Assembly (NCBI GenBank): GCA_021200415.1
Contig: JAJQGO010000011.1
Location: 1-64,000 of the forward strand
DNA length: 64,000 nt
Direction of reading: 5' to 3'
Source of the DNA: Ruminococcus sp.
GTDB taxonomy: Bacteria; Bacillota; Clostridia; Oscillospirales; Ruminococcaceae
Notes under the pieces: model-generated
What the model saw: only the letters and a program-made list of their open reading frames with translations
Databases searched by the model: none
Told to the model about the DNA's origin: nothing
Position numbers and translations under genes: made by a program
Shown here: positions 17,644 through 25,447 of the stretch, one piece after another
Layout of the letters: the number at the start of each line of letters is the position of its first letter
Numbering within the stretch: the stretch's first letter is position 1

Positions 17644-18470
17644 TGAACAACGATACATTAATACCGCATCTTGGCGTAGTAACCGATATTCGTATTGATA
17701 CGCCCGATGTTAAAACATTCAGAGTTGAAGCTCCGGAGGGCGGCAAGGTATTTGAGCATATGCCCGGTCAGTGCGCTATGCTTTCAATCCCCGGAGTAGG
17801 CGAGGGTATGTTCTCAATTACATCATCTCCTACAAAGAAGGAGTATATGGAATTCAGCATTAAGAAATGCGGCTGTTTGACATCATGGCTTCATATGATG
17901 GAACCGGGTCAGCAAATCACAATAAGAGGACCATACGGAAAGCCTTTCCCCGTTGATACTGAGCTTAAGGGCAAGGATCTGCTCTTTGTTGCCGGCGGTA
18001 TCGGTCTTGCTCCTCTTCATTCCGTAATCAATTACGTCCGCGACAAGCGCGAGAACTACGGCAATATTCAGGTTGTCTACGGTTCACGTTCAATGGAGGA
18101 TCTCGTTGACTACAAGGAGATTCTTGAAGAATGGATGGCAGATCCGAGCATTGAGGTTAACCTGACTATTGACCGTGAGCAGCCCGAATGGGACGGCCAC
18201 GTTGGATTTGTTCCGAATTATGTTAAGGAGCTTAATCCCTCGCTGAACAAGACTGTTCTCATCTGCGGCCCGCCGATTATGATTAAGTTCACGCTTGCAG
18301 GTCTGAAGGAATTAGGTTTTCAGGAAACTCAGGTTTACACAACAATGGAGCTTCGCATGAAGTGCGGAGTCGGAAAATGCGGACGCTGCAATATCGGCGA
18401 TAAATATGTCTGCAAGCATGGACCTGTTTTCCGTTTTGACGAGCTCAGTGAGCTTCCGAATGAATATTAA
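17643..18470 (+). CDS. flxA: FlxA-like NAD(P)H-oxidising flavoprotein (AsrB family)
   Basis: A 275-aa ferredoxin-NADP reductase-type protein related to the B subunit of anaerobic sulfite reductase. A FAD-binding barrel comes first (PGQCAMLSIPGVGEGMFSITSSP). A NAD-binding domain follows (LLFVAGGIGLAPLHSVINYV, VYGSRSMEDLVDYKEI, LICGPPIMIKFT). A C-terminal [2Fe-2S] loop has Cys in KCGVGKCGRCNIGDKYVC. This is the entry point for NADH into the Flx-Hdr complex. The next gene, the frdB-like subunit, starts 14 bp later. Confidence 0.88.
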   Translation: MNNDTLIPHLGVVTDIRIDTPDVKTFRVEAPEGGKVFEHMPGQCAMLSIPGVGEGMFSITSSPTKKEYMEFSIKKCGCLTSWLHMMEPGQQITIRGPYGKPFPVDTELKGKDLLFVAGGIGLAPLHSVINYVRDKRENYGNIQVVYGSRSMEDLVDYKEILEEWMADPSIEVNLTIDREQPEWDGHVGFVPNYVKELNPSLNKTVLICGPPIMIKFTLAGLKELGFQETQVYTTMELRMKCGVGKCGRCNIGDKYVCKHGPVFRFDELSELPNEY

Positions 18471-18484
18471 AAAGGAGCGTTATC

Positions 18485-19159
18485 ATGGAAAAGATGATCA
18501 ATATTTACCTGTTCGGCAAAAAGTATGAAGTGCCGGCTGGTCTTACAATTATGAATGCTATGGAATATGCCGGCTATCAGCTTCTCAGAGGCTGCGGCTG
18601 CCGTAACGGATTCTGCGGAGCCTGCGCTACGATTTACAGAATCAAGGATAAGCAGGAGCTTCATGCCTGTCTTGCTTGTCAGACTGAGGTTGAAGAGGGT
18701 ATGTACGTTGCAACTCTGCCTTTCTTCCCGCTTGTTAAACAGATTTATAACATTGAGGAAATCAAGCCTACCGAGCAGATCATGATGCAGCTTTACCCTG
18801 AAATCTACAGCTGTATCGGCTGCAATGCCTGCACAAAGGCTTGTACTCAGGAGCTGAGCGTAATGCAGTACATAGCTCACGCTCAGAGAGGCGAGTATGA
18901 AAAGTGCGCAGAGCTTTCATTTGACTGCGTAATGTGCGGAGTATGTTCATCACGCTGTCCTGCCGGAATTTCTCATCCACAGGTTGCAATGCTCGCAAGA
19001 CGTCTTAACGGCAAGTATATTGCTCCGGAATGCGGACATCTTGCTGACAGAGTTAACGAAATCAATGACGGTGCTTTTACATCTCTCATTGAGGATCTTA
19101 TGCAGAAGCCTGTTGAGGAGCTTAAAGAGCTTTACAACACCCGTGAAATTGAGAAATAA
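18485..19159 (+). CDS. Fumarate reductase-type iron-sulfur subunit (soluble FrdB/TfrB-like)
   Basis: A 224-aa protein with an N-terminal [2Fe-2S] domain (GCGCRNGFCGAC at about 37-48, then CLAC). Two motifs with four Cys each follow, CIGCNACTKAC (about 111-121) and CVMCGVCSSRCP (about 149-160), so two [4Fe-4S] clusters are predicted. Canonical FrdB/SdhB has one [3Fe-4S] next to the quinone site; that site is not evident. The CCG domain fused to TfrB in methanogens is absent, but a separate HdrB is encoded in this operon. No membrane anchor subunit follows. It is probably the electron relay from the Hdr/Flx complex to the flavin subunit encoded 14 bp downstream. Confidence 0.85.
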   Translation: MEKMINIYLFGKKYEVPAGLTIMNAMEYAGYQLLRGCGCRNGFCGACATIYRIKDKQELHACLACQTEVEEGMYVATLPFFPLVKQIYNIEEIKPTEQIMMQLYPEIYSCIGCNACTKACTQELSVMQYIAHAQRGEYEKCAELSFDCVMCGVCSSRCPAGISHPQVAMLARRLNGKYIAPECGHLADRVNEINDGAFTSLIEDLMQKPVEELKELYNTREIEK

Positions 19160-19173
19160 GGGAGGGTTATACA

Positions 19174-20775
19174 ATGTATAAAATTGATAAATATAACGAG
19201 CTTGCTAAAATTGTTGCCGAGAAAAGACCGGCAAATGCAGCTCTCGAGCCAAGAAGAATGACAGCTGAGGAGAAGGATACACTTCTTGAAACCTTCCATC
19301 CGGACTACAAGAAGGGCGAATTCACAGTCCTTACTGCCGGACAGAATAAGGGCGAAAAGGTACCTACACAGCTTGCCGATCTTCTTCAGGGACACAGCAG
19401 AATCAGCGCGGACGATGTTGATCTTTCAAACCCCGATTATGACACTGACGTACTCATTATCGGCGGCGGCGGCGCAGGCTCTTCGGCAGCAATTGAAGCT
19501 GATGAAGCAGGCGTAAAGGCAATGATCGTCACAAAGCTTCGTATAGGCGACGCAAACACAATGATGGCTGAGGGCGGAATTCAGGCTGCCGACAAGCCTA
19601 ACGATTCACCGGCTGTTCACTATCTTGACGCTTTCGGCGGCGGACATTTCGCAGCTAAGCCTGAGCTTCTGGAGAAGCTCGTTACAAAGGCTCCCGAGGC
19701 AATTCAGTGGCTCAATAATCTGGGCGTTGAGTTCGATAAAGAAGCAGACGGCACAATGATTACAACTCACGGCGGCGGTACTTCAAGAAAGAGAATGCAC
19801 GCTGCTAAGGATTATTCCGGCGCTGAAATTATGAGAACTCTCCGTGATGAGGTTCTCAACAGAGGAATCCCCGTTGTTGACTTCACAGCAGCAATTGAGA
19901 TTATTCTCGATAAGGACGGCAAGGCTGCAGGCGCAGTTCTCATGAACATGGAAACAAAGCAGCTTCTTGTTGCAAGAGCTAAAACAGTTGTCATTGCAAC
20001 AGGCGGCGCAGGACGTCTTCACTATCAGGGCTTCCCGACATCAAACCACTACGGCGCAACAGCTGACGGTCTTGTTCTCGGATACCGTGTAGGCGCTAAG
20101 CTCCTTTACGCAGATACACTTCAGTACCACCCGACAGGCGCTGCTTATCCTGAGCAGATTTTCGGTGCGCTTGTTACCGAAAAGGTTCGTTCGCTTGGCG
20201 CAAAGCTCATCAACATTGACGGCGAGGCTTTCATGCATCCTCTTGAAACACGTGATGTTACAGCTGCTTCGATTATCCGTGAATGCTCCGAGAGAGGCAA
20301 GGGTATCGAAACTGAACAGGGAGTCGGCGTATGGCTTGATACTCCAATGATCGAATACAAAAACGGCGAGGGCACAATTGAAAAGAGAATCCCCGCAATG
20401 ATGAGAATGTTCGGCAAGTACGGCATTGACATCCGCAAGGAACCGATTCTTGTTTATCCTACACTTCACTACCAGAACGGCGGTCTTGATATTACACCTG
20501 ACGGTATGACAGGAGTTGAGAATCTTTTCGCAGCCGGAGAGGTTGTCGGCGGAATTCACGGAAGAAACAGACTCATGGGAAATTCACTTCTCGATGTAAT
20601 CGTATTCGGCAGAAACGCAGGTATCCATGCTGCTGCTAAGGCTAAGGAAACTGCTCAGCCGCAGGGTCTGACACTCGAACATATTAAAAAGTTTGACGCT
20701 GAGCTTAACGAAGCAGGCATAGAAACTGACACGGTTTCACCTAAGCTTCTTCCGAATTATGCGAGAAAAGCATAA
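19174..20775 (+). CDS. Fumarate reductase/succinate dehydrogenase-type flavoprotein subunit (soluble)
   Basis: A 533-aa flavoprotein. After an unusual N-terminal extension of about 92 residues comes the FAD motif VLIIGGGGAGSSAAIEADEAG. LRIGDANTMMAEGGIQAA, HGGGTSRKRMHAA and LQYHPTGAAYPEQIFG follow, then ETRDVTAASIIREC and HGRNRLMGNSLLD. These carry the FAD-binding and substrate His/Arg positions of the FrdA/SdhA family. The protein stops about 55 residues after the FAD domain, so the three-helix C-terminal domain of canonical FrdA is missing. With the upstream iron-sulfur subunit and fumarase in the same operon, fumarate reduction to succinate is the likely role. It is predicted cytosolic, with no signal or membrane segment. 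Confidence 0.87.
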   Translation: MYKIDKYNELAKIVAEKRPANAALEPRRMTAEEKDTLLETFHPDYKKGEFTVLTAGQNKGEKVPTQLADLLQGHSRISADDVDLSNPDYDTDVLIIGGGGAGSSAAIEADEAGVKAMIVTKLRIGDANTMMAEGGIQAADKPNDSPAVHYLDAFGGGHFAAKPELLEKLVTKAPEAIQWLNNLGVEFDKEADGTMITTHGGGTSRKRMHAAKDYSGAEIMRTLRDEVLNRGIPVVDFTAAIEIILDKDGKAAGAVLMNMETKQLLVARAKTVVIATGGAGRLHYQGFPTSNHYGATADGLVLGYRVGAKLLYADTLQYHPTGAAYPEQIFGALVTEKVRSLGAKLINIDGEAFMHPLETRDVTAASIIRECSERGKGIETEQGVGVWLDTPMIEYKNGEGTIEKRIPAMMRMFGKYGIDIRKEPILVYPTLHYQNGGLDITPDGMTGVENLFAAGEVVGGIHGRNRLMGNSLLDVIVFGRNAGIHAAAKAKETAQPQGLTLEHIKKFDAELNEAGIETDTVSPKLLPNYARKA

Positions 20776-20828
20776 TAAACTGTAAAAAATCAGCAATCTT
20801 TATTTAGAAAGTTCGAGGTAATTCACAG

Positions 20829-22070
20829 ATGAATTTAATTACAACCGGTAATTTTTCTATCTCAATTCAGTCAATCACATTTCTTATGTTTACTGTTTTT
20901 GCTATAGCAGCAGTGGGATACGCACTTGGCAGAATAAAAATCAAGGGCGTTTCACTCGGAACAGCAGGCGTGTTCATTGTAGCTCTCCTTTACGGATGCT
21001 TCTTCTACGAAAATCTTGAAAGCGGCTTGACGGTCGGCTCAGGAGATGCAGCAGTTTCCTACGTTACGGACGCATTGAAAATCGTTGAGAATATGGGACT
21101 CGTATTCTTCGTAACTGCCGTTGGCTTCATTGCAGGACCGAGCTTCTTTGGAAATCTCAAGAAAAACTTTAAATCATACGTGCTTCTTGCACTTGTAATT
21201 ATCGTAATGGGCGGACTTGCCTGTGCCGGATGCATTTTCGTTGATTCCAAAATATCTGATCGTCCTCTTGAGGAAATCACAGCAATGCTCGTTGGACTTC
21301 TTTCAGGCTCACTCACAAGTACACCTGCATTTTCAGCGGCAAAATCGACGGTGGCAAATGCAGATCTCGAGGCAATGGTAACTGTCGGACATGGTATCGC
21401 TTATCTTTTCGGCGTAATCGGAGTTGTTCTCTTTGTACAGCTCATTCCGAAATTCTTAAAGGTCGATATGGCTAAGGAGAGGGAGCAGCTGATTTCAGCC
21501 GATTCAAGCAATTCCAAAAAGGCGTATAAGGGCAAGCTCATTGAAATGGACGACTTTGGTTTCATGCCGTTTGCACTTGCCGCAATTTTAGGTATATTTG
21601 TCGGCGTAATCAAGATTGGCAATTTCTCACTTACCACAACCGGAGGCTGCCTCCTTGTTTCTCTGATTTTCGGTCATTTCGGACACATCGGACCGGTTTC
21701 GGTTTCCCCGAAGGAGAGTACCCTCAAGGTGTTCAGAGAGCTTGGACTTATGCTGTTCCTTATCGGTGCAGGTGTTGCCGGCGGCGCAAGCTTCGTCAAA
21801 TATTTTGAAGCAGTTTACTTCATCTACGGAATCATTATGACTCTCGTACCGATGATTGTAGGCTTCCTGTTTGCGAAGTACGTGCTGAAGCTGAGCATAC
21901 TTAACAATCTTGGTTCAATTACAGGCGGTATGACATCCACACCCGCCCTTGGAACTCTTATCAACACAGCCGGAACGGAAAATGTAGCATCTGCTTATGC
22001 TGCAACCTATCCTGTTGCGCTCATAGTTGTTGTAATTGTATCACAGGTTCTGATTTTAATATTCAGATAA
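20829..22070 (+). CDS. AspT/YidE/YbjL-family transporter, candidate succinate exporter
   Basis: A 413-aa membrane protein with about ten hydrophobic segments. It has the internal duplication typical of the AAEx family: GLLSGSLTSTPAFSAAK in the first half and GSITGGMTSTPALGTLI in the second. The hydrophilic loop between halves is short (about 60 residues), without the TrkA-C domains of AspT. Family members include the aspartate:alanine exchanger AspT and the succinate exporter SucE of Corynebacterium. As the last gene of the fumarase/Flx/Hdr/Frd operon, it could carry out succinate. The substrate is an inference from context. Confidence 0.78.
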   Translation: MNLITTGNFSISIQSITFLMFTVFAIAAVGYALGRIKIKGVSLGTAGVFIVALLYGCFFYENLESGLTVGSGDAAVSYVTDALKIVENMGLVFFVTAVGFIAGPSFFGNLKKNFKSYVLLALVIIVMGGLACAGCIFVDSKISDRPLEEITAMLVGLLSGSLTSTPAFSAAKSTVANADLEAMVTVGHGIAYLFGVIGVVLFVQLIPKFLKVDMAKEREQLISADSSNSKKAYKGKLIEMDDFGFMPFALAAILGIFVGVIKIGNFSLTTTGGCLLVSLIFGHFGHIGPVSVSPKESTLKVFRELGLMLFLIGAGVAGGASFVKYFEAVYFIYGIIMTLVPMIVGFLFAKYVLKLSILNNLGSITGGMTSTPALGTLINTAGTENVASAYAATYPVALIVVVIVSQVLILIFR

Positions 22071-22073
22071 TTC

Positions 22074-22143
22074 AAAAAAGCTGTGCATCGTTTGATGTGC
22101 AGCTTTTTTAGCTTAAAAGGCGGACTTCAAGTCCGCTTTTTCT
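22074..22143 (+). terminator. Two tandem terminators closing the 11-gene operon
   Basis: The first is a long hairpin around 22076-22109, with arms beginning AAAAAGCTG and ending CAGCTTTTT, loop GTTT. The second is GCGGAC (22120-22125) pairing with GTCCGC (22131-22136), followed by TTTTTCTG. Such doubling marks a firm end to the operon. Confidence 0.88.
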
Positions 22144-22319
22144 GTTATTGAATGTGTACAAATTGTGATAATGAATATGGTGCAATTCAACAAAAATGGG
22201 ATGAGAATTTTTAAAACAACTTTACTTTTTATTCATAATGTGGTAATATTGACTTGATATTATTTGGAAAATCCTGTGTACAGACCTAAAATTCATAGTG
22301 AACATCGAAATAAAAGCCC
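22144..22319. other. Non-coding AT-rich gap before the TrpR-like gene
   Basis: No credible coding frame or hairpin is seen. Only AT-rich sequence lies between the tandem terminators and the next promoter. Confidence 0.4.
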
Positions 22320-22348
22320 TTTACTTTTGCGTGTTATTGTGCTAAAAT
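22320..22348 (+). promoter_or_regulatory. Promoter of the TrpR-like gene
   Basis: TTTACT (22320-22325) and TAAAAT (22343-22348) are spaced by 17 nt, 46 nt before the ATG. Confidence 0.55.
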
Positions 22349-22394
22349 GTAAAGTGTGAAATTGAAACGCCCAATGGGCAGATTGGAGTTCGTT

Positions 22395-22694
22395 ATGATA
22401 GATAAGATTAAATCTGAAAACATGGATTTGCTGTTTGAAGCAATTCTTTCTCTTGATTCTGTAGATGAATGCTATAAATTTTTTGACGATTTATGCACAA
22501 GTATAGAGCTTAAAGCCTTTGCCCAGAGATTGCAGGTAGCAAAGCTCCTCGATGAACACAGAGTCTACAACAGCATTGTGACGGAAACAGGTGCAAGCAC
22601 TGCAACTATAAGCCGCGTCAACCGTTCCCTGAAGGATGGCAACGACGGATATAATATCGTTTTTCAGCGTCTGAAGGAAAAAAATTTGCTGTAA
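22395..22694 (+). CDS. TrpR-like (YerC/YecD-family) DNA-binding protein
   Basis: A small all-helical protein of 99 aa. The helix-turn-helix is in the YNSIVTETGASTATISRVNRSL segment (about 60-82). The family is related in fold to the tryptophan repressor. Regulatory targets of YerC-type proteins are poorly known. An in-frame GTG at 22356 exists; the ATG at 22395 has a TTGGAG site 6 nt upstream and matches the usual N-terminus. The cellulase gene follows after 45 bp on the same strand, so co-transcription or local control is possible. Confidence 0.85.
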   Translation: MIDKIKSENMDLLFEAILSLDSVDECYKFFDDLCTSIELKAFAQRLQVAKLLDEHRVYNSIVTETGASTATISRVNRSLKDGNDGYNIVFQRLKEKNLL

Positions 22695-22739
22695 TCGGCA
22701 AGTGATTTTTCCTTAATATATAATGAAAAGAGGTCAATC

Positions 22740-25268
22740 ATGAGGAAAAATCACATTTTGAAACGCCTGTTGTCCGTGGGAATCTGCGCGTCAATGCTCA
22801 TGTCGGGTTCTGCAATGACATCTGCTGCCGATGAAAGCTCGTCGTCCGATGTTGAAGTGAATTTTGCCAAAGCACTTCAATTGTCGCTGTATTTTTACGA
22901 TGCAAACAAATGCGGCACGGGAATTACGGGAGGCTGCCTCGAATGGCGCGGCGACTGCCACGTTGAGGATGCTGAAATTCCGTTGAAGCCTATGGGCGAC
23001 GACTACAAGGGAACTAATCTTTCGCAGGAATTTATTGATGCCAACATTGATATTCTTGACCCCGACGGTGACGGCACAATCGACCTTACAGGCGGTATGC
23101 ATGACGCAGGAGATCACGTGAAATTCTGCCTTCCCGGAAGCTATGCCGCATCTACTGTCGGCTGGGGATATTATGAATTCCGTGACGCGTATGTTGATTC
23201 AGGTCAGCAGGAGCACGTTGAGGAAATCCTCCACTGGATGAACGATTATTACCTGAAATGCACATATTTTGATGAAAACGGCGATATTCTTGCCTTTTGC
23301 TATCAGGTGGGAGAGGGAAATATCGACCATAACTACTGGATTGCTCCCGAGCTGCAAAACGAAAATCTTCTCGACTTTGCCCGCCCCGCTTATTTCGCAA
23401 CAGAGGAAACTCCGGCAACCGATATGTGCGCAGGCGTTTCCGCTTCACTTGCCGTAAATTATCTCAATTTCAAGGATACCGAGCCTGAATATGCCGAGGA
23501 ATGCCTTAACACCGCTGTGAAGCTTTACGAGTTTGCAGTCAGAACTCATACCGAAGAAGGCGACTGCGTTGTTACAAGTCTTGGATATGACGGAGGATTC
23601 TACACCTCAAGCTACGATTATGACGAGCTTGCATGGGCAGCTGTCTGGCTTTACGAGTGTACAGGGGATTACGACTATATAGATGATATAATTCATGTTG
23701 ATGAAACCGTGACCGGAGATATGGGCGCTCATCCCTACACAGGCTATTTCAAGCGAATTATGTCTGATACAGGCAACTGCTGGCAGAACATATGGGTTCA
23801 CTGCTGGGATACGGTCTGGGGCGGAGTTTTCGCAAAGCTTGCTCCTATAACAAATACCTCCCGTGATTGGTATATTTTCCGCTGGAATCTTGAATACTGG
23901 GCAGGCATGACTCCTTCCGACGCGGAGGAAGCCGATTTTGAAGTTACCGTAACGTCACACAAGGACTTCGGCATGGACGATCAGGTTTGGAACACCACGA
24001 TTACCGCTGAGGAAATAGCCGATTTGCCTACGGAGGACGGAGCTTTCCTACAGAAAACGCCTGCCGGATTTGCCATGCTGAATGATTATGGCTCGGCACG
24101 TTATGATACGGCTGCGCAGCTTTGCGCTCTCGTTTACGCCAAGGAAACAGGCGATATGACCTTTGCCGACTGGGCTGAGGGTCAGATGGAATATATCATG
24201 GGCGATAATCCTATGGGACGTGCATATATCGTAGGATACGACCTTGAAAACGGAGCATCACATCCGCATCACCGTGCAGCGCATGGTTCAAAAACATTGA
24301 ATATGGACGATCCCGTTGATCAGACTCATGTTCTCTGGGGTGCGCTTGTAGGCGGCCCTGACGCAAACGATTATCACAGAGATGAAACAAAGGATTACAT
24401 CTACAATGAAGTCGCCGTGGACTATAACGCGGGCTTTACAGGTGCCTGCGCAGGCTTGTATGAGTTCTACGGCAGGGAAAACGGCGATGAGCCTCTGGAG
24501 GATTTCCCTCCATCTGAGGAATCCATGAAGGGCGAGATAAACGAATATTACATTGAAGCTCGTGTTGTTCAGGAAAATACAGCCCGCTCTCAGGTTGAAG
24601 TTAAAATTTACAACGACACCTCACTTCCGCCCCGCTATGTTGACAACATCAAATGCCGCTACTATTTTAATATAAGCGAGCTGCTGGAGGCCGGGCAGAG
24701 CATAGATGATGTAATAATCGAGATTTATTATGATGAGGAAAATGCCAATACAAACGGCGAATCCTACGCGACCATTTCCGATCCCGTCAAGTGGGACGAT
24801 GACGGCACGTACTACGTGGAAATAAGCTGGCAGGGCTGTGAGTTCTATGGAACACGTGTATTCCACTTCGGACTTATTGCGGATATGGACGAAAACTACG
24901 AAACAAACTGGGATACCAGTGACGATTACAGCCGTCAGGGACTTGAAATCAGCGAGGATACACTTCTGCTGACTGAGCTTATACCGGTTTATGTTGATGA
25001 TGAGCTTGTATGGGGAATCGAGCCTGATGGCGGCACAGAGGATTCAATTTTGTACGGCGATGCAAATTGTGACGGAGAGGTTGCAATCAACGATGCCGTT
25101 GCAATTCTGAGCTATGCGTCAAATCCCGAAAAATATACTCTTTCTGAACAGGGATATGATAATTCCGACGTATATCAGCGTGGAGATGGAGTAGACAACA
25201 TGGACGCGCTGTCTGTTCAAAGACTGATTTCGTCAGTAATTGAGCAGCTCCCTGAAAGCACCATATAA
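22740..25268 (+). CDS. Cellulosomal GH9 endoglucanase with CBM3c and type I dockerin
   Basis: An 842-aa secreted cellulase. A signal peptide (about 1-30, ending near TSAAD) is followed by a GH9 catalytic domain (about 38-595). Its catalytic base region is GGMHDAGDHVKF, a substrate-binding His motif is HHRAAHGS, and the acid Glu lies in NEVAVDYNAGFTGA. A family 3c cellulose-binding module follows (about 610-745; WDTSDDYSRQGLE). A dockerin near 775-835 has duplicated calcium loops starting DANCDGEVAINDAV and GDGVDNMDALSVQ. The GH9-CBM3c pairing is typical of processive endoglucanases. The dockerin binds cohesins of a scaffoldin, so the host should build a cellulosome. Confidence 0.95.
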   Translation: MRKNHILKRLLSVGICASMLMSGSAMTSAADESSSSDVEVNFAKALQLSLYFYDANKCGTGITGGCLEWRGDCHVEDAEIPLKPMGDDYKGTNLSQEFIDANIDILDPDGDGTIDLTGGMHDAGDHVKFCLPGSYAASTVGWGYYEFRDAYVDSGQQEHVEEILHWMNDYYLKCTYFDENGDILAFCYQVGEGNIDHNYWIAPELQNENLLDFARPAYFATEETPATDMCAGVSASLAVNYLNFKDTEPEYAEECLNTAVKLYEFAVRTHTEEGDCVVTSLGYDGGFYTSSYDYDELAWAAVWLYECTGDYDYIDDIIHVDETVTGDMGAHPYTGYFKRIMSDTGNCWQNIWVHCWDTVWGGVFAKLAPITNTSRDWYIFRWNLEYWAGMTPSDAEEADFEVTVTSHKDFGMDDQVWNTTITAEEIADLPTEDGAFLQKTPAGFAMLNDYGSARYDTAAQLCALVYAKETGDMTFADWAEGQMEYIMGDNPMGRAYIVGYDLENGASHPHHRAAHGSKTLNMDDPVDQTHVLWGALVGGPDANDYHRDETKDYIYNEVAVDYNAGFTGACAGLYEFYGRENGDEPLEDFPPSEESMKGEINEYYIEARVVQENTARSQVEVKIYNDTSLPPRYVDNIKCRYYFNISELLEAGQSIDDVIIEIYYDEENANTNGESYATISDPVKWDDDGTYYVEISWQGCEFYGTRVFHFGLIADMDENYETNWDTSDDYSRQGLEISEDTLLLTELIPVYVDDELVWGIEPDGGTEDSILYGDANCDGEVAINDAVAILSYASNPEKYTLSEQGYDNSDVYQRGDGVDNMDALSVQRLISSVIEQLPESTI

Positions 25269-25277
25269 AACACACTT

Positions 25278-25316
25278 ATCTTCGGCGGGTTATTATGCCT
25301 GCCGAAGATTTTTTAT
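25278..25316 (+). terminator. Terminator of the cellulase gene
   Basis: ATCTTCGGC (25278-25286) pairs with GCCGAAGAT (25301-25309), extended by GG/CC, then TTTTTTATTT. Confidence 0.88.
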
Positions 25317-25342
25317 TTGCGTTTTCATACAATATTTTCTGC

Positions 25343-25371
25343 TTGCATTTTGTGTAGAATTGTAGTATAAT
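25343..25371 (+). promoter_or_regulatory. Promoter of lon
   Basis: TTGCAT (25343-25348) and TATAAT (25366-25371) are 17 nt apart. No CIRCE or CtsR heptad repeat is visible, so heat-shock control is not evident. Confidence 0.65.
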
Positions 25372-25447
25372 AAAAGCTGGCTAATTCTTAGTCCGATAAT
25401 TGACTAAATCAGAGTAAACAAAATATCGGCAGAAATGTGGTGAAATT

